Position numbers and translations under genes: made by a program. Below, one piece after another: positions 29,970-40,139 of a stretch of 41,136 nucleotides of DNA (positions are counted from its first letter, which is position 1; the number at the start of each line of letters is the position of its first letter). The notes beneath the pieces were generated by a model. The model made no database searches. It was not told where the DNA came from and saw only the letters and a program-made list of their open reading frames with translations. Source of the stretch: Polaromonas sp. (GTDB lineage Bacteria > Pseudomonadota > Gammaproteobacteria > Burkholderiales > Burkholderiaceae_C); assembly GCA_004293655.1 (NCBI GenBank), contig RDZZ01000045.1, positions 1 through 41,136 of the forward strand, given 5' to 3'.

Positions 29970-32762
29970 CTACGCAAAAACCGCCTGCCACGCGGCCAGG
30001 ATTGCTGCCTGTTCTTGCTGCAGCAAAGGCGGTGTGACCTGCGTTGGCTCTTCGTTCAGGCGCGCCCGGTGCTGCACGCGCCGCAGTTCACGGTAGGCGG
30101 CAGCAGCCCGCTGGCCCACGCCTGGTGGCAGCAGGCCAGCGGCCTCGGCGCGTTGCAGCAAGGCGATGTTGCCAACGTTTTCCACCAGCTCGGGGTGGTG
30201 CGCGGACTGGGACAGCAACAAAAACTGCACCACAAACTCAGCGTCCACCATGCCGCCGGGGCTGTGCTTGACATCAAATTTCCCGCCCTTGACGGGGTGC
30301 GCCGCACGTACTTTGCCGCGCATGGCGACGATTTCCGACCGCAAGGCTGGCGCATCCCTGGCGGCGGTGATCACGGCTTTGCGCACGTGCGCAAAGCGCT
30401 CGCGCAGGGCGTCGCTGCCCATCACAAACCGTGCGCGGGTCATGGCCTGGTGTTCCCACGTCCAGGCGGTGTTGCTGCCGCGCTGCTGCTGGTATCTGGC
30501 ATAGGCTTCAAAGCTGGTGACCAGCAGGCCTGAGTTGCCGTTGGGTCGCAGCGCCGTGTCGATCTCGTACAGATCACCCTCGCCGGTCTTGACGGTCAGC
30601 CAGCCGATGAGCTTGCGGGTCAGCGCGGCATACATCTCGCCGGCTTGCTCGTGCGCGTCTTCATAGACGAACACAATGTCCAGGTCACTGCCATAACCCA
30701 GCTCTTTGCCGCCGAGTTTGCCGTAGGCAATGATGGCAATTTGCGGCGTGTCGCAGTGCGTGTGTTTGAGCCGCTGCCAGCACCAGGCCGTGGTGATGCG
30801 CAGCACGGTTTCGGCCAGGGCGCTCAGGTCATCGGCGACCTGCTCGACGCTCAAGACACCTTCAACATCCCGGGCCAGGGTGCGAAAAACCTCGGCATGA
30901 TGGGCGCGTCTGAGCAGGTCCAGACAGGTCTCCTCGTCGTCTTCACCGGTGCTTCTCAAGGCGTCCAGGCGCAACTGCAATTCGTGGCTAAAGACCGCGC
31001 TGTCAAAGCGCTCGTGCAGCATGTCGTCGCTGGCCAGCTCGTCGATCACGCCGGGGTGCAGCAGCAGGTAGCGCGCAGGCCACTTTGCCGAGCCCAGCAG
31101 GCGCAGCAGCCGCTCATGCACCAGCGGACGCTCCAGCAGCAGGGCCAGGTAGTTCTCGCGCCGAAGCAAAGGCTCTATCCAGTCGATGATGCGCACTGCG
31201 GCCTCCTCGCTCACGACGCCTTGACTGAGCCATGCAGCGGTGCGTTGCACCAGCCGGCTCAGGCGGGCGCGTGAGTCTTCACGCAGCGCCAGCACTCTGG
31301 GGTGTTGTCGCCACAGTGTCAGGCGCGCCCTGAACTGGCGAGGCCACTGCGCTGACAGGTGCTCCAGCAAGTCGTCAAGCTGGGGCGCGACATTGGTTTT
31401 CTTGCCCGTCCCGCCGCTGCATCCCTTGCAAGAAGGCTTGCCCCCGAGCAGGCGGTCAAACTCCTCGGCGACCAGCTCGCGGTGGGCGTCCAGCTCGCCC
31501 AGAAACAGGCGGCAGTCAGCAAAGCCGAGGGTGCGTGCCATCCAGGCCAGATCGTTGTCGCACGTCGGCAGCACATGGGTTTGCTGGTCGTCCAGGTATT
31601 GAATGCGGTGCTCCACGCGCCGCAGGAAAACGTAAGCCCGGGCCAGTGCATCGGCCATGCCCTGCGGCATCAGCCCGGCATGGGCCAGGCGCTGCAGGGC
31701 ACTGACCGTGGAGCGCGTGCGCAGTTCAGGAAACTGCCCACCACGCACCACCTGCAGCAGCTGCACCGTGAACTCAATCTCGCGAATGCCGCCGCGCGAC
31801 ATCTTCACATCGTTGGCGCGCTCGGGGTGGCCCGCACAGCGCTTGGCGGCGTGCTCGCGGATTTGCCGGTGCAGTGTACGCAGGGCGTCAAACACGCTGT
31901 AGTCCAGATAGCGCCTGAACACAAACGGCAGCACCGAGCCGCGCAAGGCATGGGCCGAGTTGTCCTCAATGCATTCCCGTGGGGACACCACCCGGCTTTT
32001 GAGCCAGGCAAAACGCTCCCATTCGCGGCCTTGCGCCTGAAAGTAGTCCTCCAGTGCGCTCAGCGACAGGGCTGCAGGCCCCGAGTTGCCGTTGGGCCTC
32101 AAGGCCAGGTCGAGCCGGAACACCCAGCCGTGCTCGGTGGTCTCGCCAATCAGGGCGTAAAGCGCCTTGACCTGGTGCGCAAAATACTCATGGTTGGAGA
32201 TGCGTCCGCGCCCATTGGGCAAGCCTGTGGTCTCACCATCGTGGTCATAGACATAAATCAGGTCAATGTCGCTGGAGACATTGAGCTCGCGCCCACCGAG
32301 CTTGCCCATGCCCACAACCCACAGCTGGGCGCGGTTGTCACCGCTGTTGCTGCTGCCTGGGCCGGCGCATTGCGGCACACCGTAGCAGGCGTCGAGTGTT
32401 TGCCGGGATGCCTGCACGGCCACATCCAGTGCCAGCTCGGCCAGCTCGGTCATGGCACGCGTGACCACAGTCAGAGGCGCCTGGCGGGTTTGTTCGCCAT
32501 CACAGTCCAGCACCACCAGGCGCTCCATGACCAGCTGGCGCAACACCCGCAGGGCAGCGCCGGTGGCCAGGCCGCTCTGCTGCAAAGCCACCAGACTCGC
32601 TTGCATGGTGGCACGAACGGGTGGGCCTTCAGGCAGGCAGGCCAGATAGCCGGCATAGCGACGGCGCACGCGCTGCACATAGCGTGAGTAACCAGAAGCG
32701 TCACCTGCAGGCGCGGCGGGGTTGTCATCAGGGTTGTTGCTGGGACTATAGGGTGGAGACAT
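29970..32762 (-). CDS. glnE: Glutamine synthetase adenylyltransferase/adenylyl-removing enzyme
   Basis: About 930 codons from ATG 32762 (preceded by an in-frame GTG). It adenylylates and deadenylylates glutamine synthetase in response to PII. Two nucleotidyltransferase domains are visible: the removase site GGRELNVSSDIDLIYVYDHDG near residue 160 and the transferase site GGKELGYGSDLDIVFVYEDAHE near residue 690, each followed by ALRPNGNSG. A short Gly/Cys/Lys insertion (GGKPSCKGCSGGTGKKTN) lies between the domains. Divergent from yhdP. Confidence 0.97.
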   Translation of the reverse strand: MSPPYSPSNNPDDNPAAPAGDASGYSRYVQRVRRRYAGYLACLPEGPPVRATMQASLVALQQSGLATGAALRVLRQLVMERLVVLDCDGEQTRQAPLTVVTRAMTELAELALDVAVQASRQTLDACYGVPQCAGPGSSNSGDNRAQLWVVGMGKLGGRELNVSSDIDLIYVYDHDGETTGLPNGRGRISNHEYFAHQVKALYALIGETTEHGWVFRLDLALRPNGNSGPAALSLSALEDYFQAQGREWERFAWLKSRVVSPRECIEDNSAHALRGSVLPFVFRRYLDYSVFDALRTLHRQIREHAAKRCAGHPERANDVKMSRGGIREIEFTVQLLQVVRGGQFPELRTRSTVSALQRLAHAGLMPQGMADALARAYVFLRRVEHRIQYLDDQQTHVLPTCDNDLAWMARTLGFADCRLFLGELDAHRELVAEEFDRLLGGKPSCKGCSGGTGKKTNVAPQLDDLLEHLSAQWPRQFRARLTLWRQHPRVLALREDSRARLSRLVQRTAAWLSQGVVSEEAAVRIIDWIEPLLRRENYLALLLERPLVHERLLRLLGSAKWPARYLLLHPGVIDELASDDMLHERFDSAVFSHELQLRLDALRSTGEDDEETCLDLLRRAHHAEVFRTLARDVEGVLSVEQVADDLSALAETVLRITTAWCWQRLKHTHCDTPQIAIIAYGKLGGKELGYGSDLDIVFVYEDAHEQAGEMYAALTRKLIGWLTVKTGEGDLYEIDTALRPNGNSGLLVTSFEAYARYQQQRGSNTAWTWEHQAMTRARFVMGSDALRERFAHVRKAVITAARDAPALRSEIVAMRGKVRAAHPVKGGKFDVKHSPGGMVDAEFVVQFLLLSQSAHHPELVENVGNIALLQRAEAAGLLPPGVGQRAAAAYRELRRVQHRARLNEEPTQVTPPLLQQEQAAILAAWQAVFA

Positions 32763-32768
32763 CACACG

Positions 32769-32796
32769 ACTTCACAGAACTTCACAGAACTTCGCA
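32769..32796. repeat. 10-bp direct repeats in glnE-yhdP intergenic region
   Basis: ACTTCACAGA twice (32769-32788), then ACTTCGCAAT. They lie immediately upstream of glnE in the divergent promoter region; spacing of about one helical turn could suit a regulator, or they may be simple expansion. Confidence 0.5.
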
Positions 32797-32875
32797 ATAG
32801 TTGGCACTTGGTTTAGGCGGGTTGCAGTTCGCGCCAGAACAATCCGCAGTGCTGACAGTCATAATTCCAGTGCCC

Positions 32876-35800
32876 ATGGACCCACAGTCGCCCTTACTGC
32901 CTGACACACTGACCCAGCCGCCCCGGCGCATTCGTTGGCTGGCGCTGCTTGCGCGCGTTCTGTTGTGGCTGGTGGTGTCATTTTGGGTGGTGTTCGGTGC
33001 CAGTTGGGGCTTGTTGCACGGCCAGATTGTGCCGCGAATCGGCGAATATCGCCCGCGCCTGGAAGTCCAGGCCAGCCGGGCGCTGGGCATGCCCGTGCGT
33101 ATCGGCCACATCACGGCCCACTCCGAGGGACTGATCCCCTCTTTTGAAATGCGCGATGTGGTGCTGCTGGACGCTGACGGACGCGAGGCCTTGCGCCTGC
33201 CACGCGTGCTGGTGGCGCTCTCGCCGAAGTCGTTGTGGGGGATGGGCTTTGAGCAGCTTTCCATCGACCGGCCCGACCTGGAGATTCGTCGCGCCGCCAC
33301 TGGCAAGCTGTATGTGGGCGGGCTGGATGTGTCGCAAGGCCGTGTTGACGGCAACGCGGCAGCCAACTGGTTTTTCTCGCAGGCTGAGTTTGCCATCCGG
33401 GGTGGCACCATCCGCTGGGTCGATGAGCTGCGCGGCGCGCCGCCGCTGGCCTTGACGCAGGTGGACGCAGTGGTGCGCAACACCCGTCGCCGCCACACCA
33501 TGCGCCTGGACGCCACGCCGCCGCCTGAATGGGGTGAGCGCTTTAGCCTGCGTGGCATCTTCCGGCAACCCTTGCTGTCGAGCGAGCCGGGTTTGTGGGC
33601 CGACTGGTCAGGCCAGCTGTACGCCGAGTTTGAGCGGGTGGACATCTCGCGCGTCAGCCCATACATCAGCCTGGACTCCCTGGGCATGGCGATCACGGCG
33701 GGTAGCGGCAGTTTGCGCGCCTGGGCAGACGTGGGCCGGGGGCAGATCACGGGCGGCACGGCGGATGTCGCGCTGGCAGGTGTCAATGCCCGGCTGGGCC
33801 AGGCACTCAAGCCGCTGGCACTGACCTCCATGACGGGCAGGCTGGGGGGGCGTCGGCTGGCCAGTGGTTTTGAGTTCAACACCACCGCCTTGCGTTTTGA
33901 TACAGCAGACGGTCTGCGCTGGCCCGGCGGGAACGCCAGTGTGGTTCACTCCAGTGCGGTCGGTGCTACGCTGGCGCGCACTGAACTCAAAGCTGACCGG
34001 CTGGACTTGGCGGCACTGGCCCAAATCGCCACCCGCCTGCCTTTGAGCGAGGCCATGCGCCTTCAAATCGACTCCTTTGCACCCAAAGGTCTGGTCGAGA
34101 CCATTGATGCCCGCTGGCAGGGCAGTGCCGACCAGAGCGCTGCTTTTTCAGCCAAGGGGCGCGTCTCAGGGCTGACGCTGGCGGCGCGTGACAGCCAGGG
34201 ACAGACGCTAGGCTCTGCGGCCAACCAGAACCTGCGCCCAGCACCCGGCAGGCCCGGTTTGAGTGGGGCCACCGTTGACTTTGACATCACCCACACCGGT
34301 GGTAGAGCAAACATCAGCATCGTCCAGGGCGCGCTGGAGCTGCCCGGCATTTTTGAAGCGCCCCGCATTGCCATGAACCAGCTGTCCATGAACGCCCAGT
34401 GGACGCTGACGGACGGGCAGATTGACACCCAGTTGCGCAACATCCGGTTTTCCAATGCGGATGCCGAAGGCGCACTGCAAGCCAGCTGGCGTTCTGCACC
34501 CGCTCCAGCGCCGGGCAAGTCAGCTCTGGCCACCGGGCTGGACACCGCTTTGCCGGACAAAGCTTCTTCGGACAAAGGCTCCCTGGGCGTGCTGGACGTG
34601 CAAGGAACCTTGAGCCGCGCCAATGGTGCGCAGGTGTACCGTTACCTGCCGCTGGTGTTGCCAGAGCGGTCACGCCACTATGTGCGAGATGCCGTGCTGC
34701 GCGGTGACCTCAGTGAGCTTAAATTCAAGGTCAAGGGTGCGGTGAACGATATTCCTTACGCGGGGCTGGTGCCAGGCGACTTCAAAATATCGACCCGGGT
34801 GAAAAACGGCACGCTGGCCTATGTGCCGCCATCGCTCCAGCCCGTGGGGTCTGCGCCGTGGCCTGCGCTGACCGATCTCACTGGCGAGCTGGTCTTCAAC
34901 AATGCGGCACTGCGAGTCAATGGTGCTACTGGCCGGGTGCAGGGCTTGGGCGGTCTGCAGCTGGTGAAGGTCGATGCGCGCATTGACGACCTGGCGCACG
35001 CCGCCACGGTCGAGGTCACCGCCGCTGTCAAAGGGCCGGTCTCTGACGCGCTGGCGTTTGTCAACACCTCGCCCATCGGTGCGCTGACAGGCCAGGTGCT
35101 TGAAAAAGCCGTCGCGACGGGCACGGCTGACTACGCTTTGCGCTTGAGCCTGCCACTGTCTGCACTTGACAAAACCCGTGTACAAGGCAGCATGACCCTG
35201 CCCGGCAACGACGTGCGCATCACCCCGGCGTCGCCCCTGTTGGCGCGTGTCAAAGGCGTGGTGACCTTCAGTGAATCGGGGTTCAACGTGGCGGCGGTGC
35301 AGGCCCGCTTTTTGGGCGGTGACATCCGCCTTGAAGGGGGGCTGCGCGCACCAGCACGTGCAGGCGCATCCGGCACAGCAGGCACACCTGGCAACGAGCT
35401 GGACACCAGTGCCGTCTTCAAGGCGCAAGGCCACGTCACGGCAGAAGGTTTGCGACAGGCCAAAGACCTCGGCCTGGTCTCACGTTTGGCGCAAAACGCC
35501 AGCGGCAGTGCGGCGTATTCAGCCACACTGGGTTTTCGGCGCGGTATGGCTGAAATCAGTGTGGCCAGCAACCTGCAGGGCATGGCCCTGAGCCTGCCTG
35601 CACCGCTGGGCAAGGCGGCAGAGACTATGTTGCCGCTGCGGTTTGAGCACACGCTGCAACGCGACTCCCTGGCCCCTGGGCAAAAGCTGCAAGACCAGCT
35701 CAGCTTGAGCATTGGCAGCCTGGCCTCGGTGGTGTATGTGCGCGACATCAGCGGCGCAGAGCCGCGCGTGGTGCGGGGCAGCATGGGCGTCGGGCTGGAG

Positions 35801-37108
35801 GCAGCGGAGTCCGCGCCGCTGCCCGACAGTGGTGTGGCCGCCAACATTAACTTGGCCGATGTGGACATTGACGCGTGGCAAAAAGTCTTCTCTGCCGCGA
35901 CTGGCAGCGATGCAGTCGGTGCCCCTGCAGCCGCTGAGACCGTGGTCATGAGCTATCTGCCCACGCGCATGGCCATACGTGCCCGCCAGCTGCAGCTAGA
36001 AGGCAGACAACTCCACCAGGTCGTGGTCGGTGCCACGCGCGATGGCCCGAACTGGCGTGCCAACATTGACGCACAAGAGCTCAACGGCTACATCGAATTT
36101 CGGCAACCCGGCGCTGGTGTGGGGCTGGGCAGCGGGCGCGTGTTTGCGCGCCTGTCGCGTTTGCGTCTGGCGCCAAACACCGCCAGCGAATTTGAGTCTT
36201 TGCTGGACCAGCAGCCCGCCAGCATTCCTGCACTGGACATCGTGGTCGATGACCTCGAACTGCGGGGCCGCAAACTCGGGCGGGTTGAGATTGAGGCCAT
36301 CAACCGGGGGGCTTTTGTCGCCTTGCGTGAGGGCGGTGCGCGGGAGTGGCGGCTCAATAAGTTCAACATCATCCTGCCCGAGGCCGTGTTTACCGCTACG
36401 GGCAACTGGGCCGCTGTCAACCCACAGCCTGCTGCAGCGGCCTCGCTGCCACAGAGGCGCCGCACCACGATGGATTTCAAACTCGAGATTGCAGACTCGG
36501 GCGAGTTGCTCAAGCGTTTCGGCATGCAGGACGTGATTCGCCTTGGCAAGGGCAGTCTGCAGGGCCAGGTCGCCTGGACGGGCTCGCCCCTGAGCCCGAA
36601 CTACCCCAGCATGGGCGGGCAGTTCAATATCAACATCGAGTCTGGGCAGTTCCTCAAGGCTGACCCCGGTATCGCCAAACTGCTGGGCGTGCTCAGTCTG
36701 CAATCGCTCCCGCGCCGACTGGCACTGGATTTTCGGGACGTGTTCTCGGAAGGTTTTGCGTTTGACTTTGTGCGCGGCGATGTGGCCATTGCGCAAGGTC
36801 TGGCTTCGACCAACAACTTGCAGATGAGGGGTGTGAATGCGGCTGTGCTGATGGACGGCAGCGCCGACATTGCCAAGGAAACCCAGGACATCAAGGTGGT
36901 GGTGGTGCCGGAGATCAATGCCGGTACCGCGTCATTGATTGCCACGGTCATCAACCCGGCGATTGGTCTGGGAACGTTTTTGGCGCAGTACTTTCTGCGC
37001 CGCCCCCTGATTCAGGCCGCGACCCAGGAGTTTCATATCGACGGCAGCTGGGCCGACCCGAAAATTACCAAGGTCACCAAGATCACCAAAACCGGGACTA
37101 ACCCATGA
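32876..37108 (+). CDS. yhdP: YhdP family AsmA-like lipid-transport protein
   Basis: 1410 codons from ATG 32876 (MDPQSPLLPDTL); a TTG 25 codons upstream opens the frame but adds no recognisable sequence. One N-terminal membrane helix (about residues 21-46) anchors a very long periplasmic beta-rich body, ending in the AsmA-like C-terminal region (GSADIAKETQDIKVVVVPEINAGTASLIATVINPAIGLGTFLAQYFLRRPL). In E. coli YhdP helps move phospholipid to the outer membrane. The stop overlaps the start of the nitrilase-family gene by 4 bp. Confidence 0.95.
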   Translation: MDPQSPLLPDTLTQPPRRIRWLALLARVLLWLVVSFWVVFGASWGLLHGQIVPRIGEYRPRLEVQASRALGMPVRIGHITAHSEGLIPSFEMRDVVLLDADGREALRLPRVLVALSPKSLWGMGFEQLSIDRPDLEIRRAATGKLYVGGLDVSQGRVDGNAAANWFFSQAEFAIRGGTIRWVDELRGAPPLALTQVDAVVRNTRRRHTMRLDATPPPEWGERFSLRGIFRQPLLSSEPGLWADWSGQLYAEFERVDISRVSPYISLDSLGMAITAGSGSLRAWADVGRGQITGGTADVALAGVNARLGQALKPLALTSMTGRLGGRRLASGFEFNTTALRFDTADGLRWPGGNASVVHSSAVGATLARTELKADRLDLAALAQIATRLPLSEAMRLQIDSFAPKGLVETIDARWQGSADQSAAFSAKGRVSGLTLAARDSQGQTLGSAANQNLRPAPGRPGLSGATVDFDITHTGGRANISIVQGALELPGIFEAPRIAMNQLSMNAQWTLTDGQIDTQLRNIRFSNADAEGALQASWRSAPAPAPGKSALATGLDTALPDKASSDKGSLGVLDVQGTLSRANGAQVYRYLPLVLPERSRHYVRDAVLRGDLSELKFKVKGAVNDIPYAGLVPGDFKISTRVKNGTLAYVPPSLQPVGSAPWPALTDLTGELVFNNAALRVNGATGRVQGLGGLQLVKVDARIDDLAHAATVEVTAAVKGPVSDALAFVNTSPIGALTGQVLEKAVATGTADYALRLSLPLSALDKTRVQGSMTLPGNDVRITPASPLLARVKGVVTFSESGFNVAAVQARFLGGDIRLEGGLRAPARAGASGTAGTPGNELDTSAVFKAQGHVTAEGLRQAKDLGLVSRLAQNASGSAAYSATLGFRRGMAEISVASNLQGMALSLPAPLGKAAETMLPLRFEHTLQRDSLAPGQKLQDQLSLSIGSLASVVYVRDISGAEPRVVRGSMGVGLEAAESAPLPDSGVAANINLADVDIDAWQKVFSAATGSDAVGAPAAAETVVMSYLPTRMAIRARQLQLEGRQLHQVVVGATRDGPNWRANIDAQELNGYIEFRQPGAGVGLGSGRVFARLSRLRLAPNTASEFESLLDQQPASIPALDIVVDDLELRGRKLGRVEIEAINRGAFVALREGGAREWRLNKFNIILPEAVFTATGNWAAVNPQPAAAASLPQRRRTTMDFKLEIADSGELLKRFGMQDVIRLGKGSLQGQVAWTGSPLSPNYPSMGGQFNINIESGQFLKADPGIAKLLGVLSLQSLPRRLALDFRDVFSEGFAFDFVRGDVAIAQGLASTNNLQMRGVNAAVLMDGSADIAKETQDIKVVVVPEINAGTASLIATVINPAIGLGTFLAQYFLRRPLIQAATQEFHIDGSWADPKITKVTKITKTGTNP

Positions 37109-37929
37109 AAGTAGCGGCCCTCCAGATGGTCTCTGGCACCGATCTGCAACGCAACCTGGACATCGCCGCGCAGTTGCTGGCCGAAGCTGCAGCAGGCGGG
37201 GCCGAGCTGGCCGTTTTGCCCGAGTATTTTTGCGTGATGGGTTTGAAAGACACCGACAAACTCGCGCTGCAAGAGCGTTTTGGCGCTGGCCCGGTTCAGG
37301 ATTTTCTGGCGCAATCAGCAAAGCGGCTGGGGCTGTGGATTGTGGGCGGCACGCTGCCAGTAGCTGCACCGCAAAGCGCAGCGAGTGGTATTCGCCGCAT
37401 CTACAACACCTGCCTGGTGTTCAACCCCTCTGGCCAGTGCGTGGCCAGGTACGACAAGATGCATCTTTTCCGGTTTGACAACGGCACAGAGAGCTACGAC
37501 GAGTCACGGGTGCTGCTGCCCGGCACGTTGCCCGTGACGTTTGAGCTGCCTTCAAGCGATGGCTGCACCTGGCGCATTGGTTTGAGTATTTGTTACGACC
37601 TGCGCTTTCCTGAGCTTTACCGGGCCCTCAGCGCTGATGTGCTGCTGGTACCCAGCGCCTTTACTTTCACCACCGGGCAGGCGCACTGGGATGTGCTGCT
37701 GCGCGCCCGGGCGATTGAGAACTTCGCTTTTGTCATCGCGGCGGCGCAAGGCGGTCTGCATGAAAACGGCCGGCGAACCTGGGGCCACAGCATGGCAGTC
37801 GCCCCATGGGGCAACGTATTGGCGCAACACCCTGAAGGCCCCGCCGTGGTGATGGCCGAGCTGCACCAGCAAGTGCTGGTCGATGCCAGAGCCAGGCTTC
37901 CTGCCCTGAGCCACCGTGTTTTGCAGTGA
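37105..37929 (+). CDS. Nitrilase-family amidase (Nit1/NitFhit-like)
   Basis: 274 codons. The catalytic triad is visible: Glu40 (VLPEYF), Lys118 (RYDKMHLFRF) and Cys163 (LSICYDLRFPELYR). The length and the FRFDNG segment place it with Nit1-type carbon-nitrogen hydrolases, some of which are deaminated-glutathione amidases; the exact substrate is not proven by sequence. Translationally coupled to yhdP (ATGA). Confidence 0.94.
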   Translation: MKVAALQMVSGTDLQRNLDIAAQLLAEAAAGGAELAVLPEYFCVMGLKDTDKLALQERFGAGPVQDFLAQSAKRLGLWIVGGTLPVAAPQSAASGIRRIYNTCLVFNPSGQCVARYDKMHLFRFDNGTESYDESRVLLPGTLPVTFELPSSDGCTWRIGLSICYDLRFPELYRALSADVLLVPSAFTFTTGQAHWDVLLRARAIENFAFVIAAAQGGLHENGRRTWGHSMAVAPWGNVLAQHPEGPAVVMAELHQQVLVDARARLPALSHRVLQ

Positions 37930-37977
37930 AGCTGCTGTGGAATTGTTGTGAAGTTGTCGTGATGGGGCTGGTCTGAC

Positions 37978-40059
37978 ATGCAGGCGCTTTTTGCTCATTG
38001 GCACCGTCAGCGTCACGGTGTCCAGCGCTGGGCCTTGTGGGTGCTGCTCTTGGTACTGGTGGCGTCTCTTTTGACCACGCTGGTCTGGCTGGCGGGCCGC
38101 TACGAGTCCAGCCAGGTTCAGAGCCGGCTTGAGCATGACGCGGCTGAAATCGTCACCGACATTCGTGCGGGCCTGAACCGCAATACCCAGAGCCTTCAGG
38201 CCCTGCAGTCAAGCGAGCGCACACCCGATAGCTGGCGCTTAGCTGCCGCTGACCTGCTGCGTGAGCGCCGCGAAATCATGCGGCTGGAGTGGCGCGACGA
38301 GGCACTGCAAGTTCTCGCGCAAGTGGGCACGCCTTACCGAAGCCCGGTGTTTGAACGGCTTGGCCGCAGCAGCGTGCAGGCCGACATCAGCTTGGCCTGC
38401 AGCACGGCGCGACGTTTGAGCAGCACGGCTTATTCCAGCAGCTACTTTTTGCCGCAAACCGATGGTCTGGGCTTTGAGGTGCTGGACATGTGCATGCCCA
38501 TGACAGCAGGCGGGCGCCTGGTGGGCTACACCGTGGCGACGTATTCGCTGCAAGATGTGCTCGCCGAGCTGGTGGGCAAACACCTGGCGCGTGGACAGAG
38601 TGCGGCGTTTACCGAAGCTGACGGCACCCGCCTGGCGCTGCATGGCACGCCGTCGCGCGGCAGCCGCGTGTACGTGGCCCAGCATTTGCTGGACTTGAGT
38701 GGCAACACACTGGTGCTCAGGCTGGAGAGCCGTCTGGGTTTGCCATCGCTGTTTCCCAATGTGCTGACGGCCCTGGTCGCTGGCATGTCGCTGGCCCTGC
38801 TGGTGGTGCTGTTTTTGCTGGCGCGCGACATGAAAAGGCGCTTGCGCGTGGAGCACGACCTGGGCGAAGCCCTGGCGTTTCGAAAGGCCATGGAAGACTC
38901 GGTGCTGACCGGCCTGCGGGTGCGTGACTTGTCTGGCCGCACCACATACGTCAACCCGGCTTTTTGCCAGATGGTGGGCATGTCTGCCAAAGCGCTGCTC
39001 CACCAGAGTTTTCCATCGCCTTACTGGCCCCCCGAGCTGGCACAAGCCTACCAGCAGCGCCAGGCGATCCGGCTGGCAGGCAACAACCTGCCCCGGGAAG
39101 GTCACGAGTCGGTCTTCATGCGGCCAGACGGCACGCGCTTTGCAGTGCTGATCATGGAGGCTCCGCTGATCAACGCCGTGGGCAAGCACACGGGCTGGGT
39201 CAGCGCCATTTTGGATGTCTCAGAACAGCGCCGCATTGAAGAGCTTTCGCGTGCCAGCCAGGACCGCCTGCAAGCGACTGCCCGGCTGGCCATGGTCGGC
39301 GAGATGGCCTCGCTGCTCAGCCATGAGCTGAACCAGCCGCTGGCGGCGATTTCAAGCTACGCTGTCGGCTCGCTCAACTTGCTCAGTGACGCGCAGAACG
39401 CCCCCTTGAGTCCGCTGTCAAGCGATCTGCAAACCGGGCTGAGCCGCATCGCCGAGCAGGCCGAGCGGGCGGGCAAAGTCATCAAAAGCGTACACGACTT
39501 TGTACGCCGGCGCGACCAGGCCCGTGAAGCCGTCAAGCCCCAGACCCTGCTGGACACCATCATGCCGCTGGTGGGACTGCAGGCCCGCAAACTCTCGGTG
39601 GTGGTGGTACTTGAAGTCGATGCCGCGTGCGCAGCGGTGCTGTGCGACCGCACCATGGTCGAGCAGGTGCTGCTGAACCTGGCGCGCAATGGAATGCAAG
39701 CGATGGGCACACAGGCACTGGGCACGCAGGCTACGGAAATACAGGCCGTGCAGCAGGGCATGGGCGCAGCCAGTCGCGTCCTGACACTGCGCGTCAGGCC
39801 CGCCGCGTCCAGGGGAGCCAGCCGCTGGGTCGAGTTCTCAGTGGCAGACCAGGGCGAAGGCATTGCGGCCGATGTGGCCGCGCAACTTTTCACGCCGTTT
39901 TTCACCACCAAAGCCGAGGGCATGGGCTTGGGGCTGAGCCTGTGCCGCACCGTGATCGAGCAGCATGGTGGTTTTCTCGGGTTCGCAGCCGGCCAGCCGA
40001 GGGGGACTGTCTTCAGCTTCACCTTGCCCGTTGCGCCCCCTGCACATGAGGCGCTCTAG
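37978..40059 (+). CDS. dctS: DctS-like sensor histidine kinase
   Basis: 693 codons. Helix 1 (about residues 17-40), a periplasmic sensing domain (about 41-254), helix 2 (255-283), a PAS domain (about 300-410), then the dimerisation domain with the phospho-acceptor His449 (LLSHELNQPLAAISSY) and an ATPase domain with N-box NLARNGMQAMG and G-boxes DQGEGIA and GMGLGLSLC. Together with the next gene it matches the DctS/DctR class that controls C4-dicarboxylate uptake; no dctPQM genes are visible, so the signal is inferred. A repeat-like insert (MGTQALGTQATEIQAVQQGMG) lies in the ATPase domain after the N-box. Confidence 0.88.
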   Translation: MQALFAHWHRQRHGVQRWALWVLLLVLVASLLTTLVWLAGRYESSQVQSRLEHDAAEIVTDIRAGLNRNTQSLQALQSSERTPDSWRLAAADLLRERREIMRLEWRDEALQVLAQVGTPYRSPVFERLGRSSVQADISLACSTARRLSSTAYSSSYFLPQTDGLGFEVLDMCMPMTAGGRLVGYTVATYSLQDVLAELVGKHLARGQSAAFTEADGTRLALHGTPSRGSRVYVAQHLLDLSGNTLVLRLESRLGLPSLFPNVLTALVAGMSLALLVVLFLLARDMKRRLRVEHDLGEALAFRKAMEDSVLTGLRVRDLSGRTTYVNPAFCQMVGMSAKALLHQSFPSPYWPPELAQAYQQRQAIRLAGNNLPREGHESVFMRPDGTRFAVLIMEAPLINAVGKHTGWVSAILDVSEQRRIEELSRASQDRLQATARLAMVGEMASLLSHELNQPLAAISSYAVGSLNLLSDAQNAPLSPLSSDLQTGLSRIAEQAERAGKVIKSVHDFVRRRDQAREAVKPQTLLDTIMPLVGLQARKLSVVVVLEVDAACAAVLCDRTMVEQVLLNLARNGMQAMGTQALGTQATEIQAVQQGMGAASRVLTLRVRPAASRGASRWVEFSVADQGEGIAADVAAQLFTPFFTTKAEGMGLGLSLCRTVIEQHGGFLGFAAGQPRGTVFSFTLPVAPPAHEAL

Positions 40060-40139
40060 CGGGTGGCGCACACTTCACCATTGACCTGCCGGCTGACCTG
40101 CCGACTGAACTCTTAACCACCTCCAGGAATACCTTTTTT

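Noticed and set aside
31359-32687. 442-codon plus-strand ORF
   Set aside because: Shadow of glnE; low-complexity Gln/His/Arg-rich translation.
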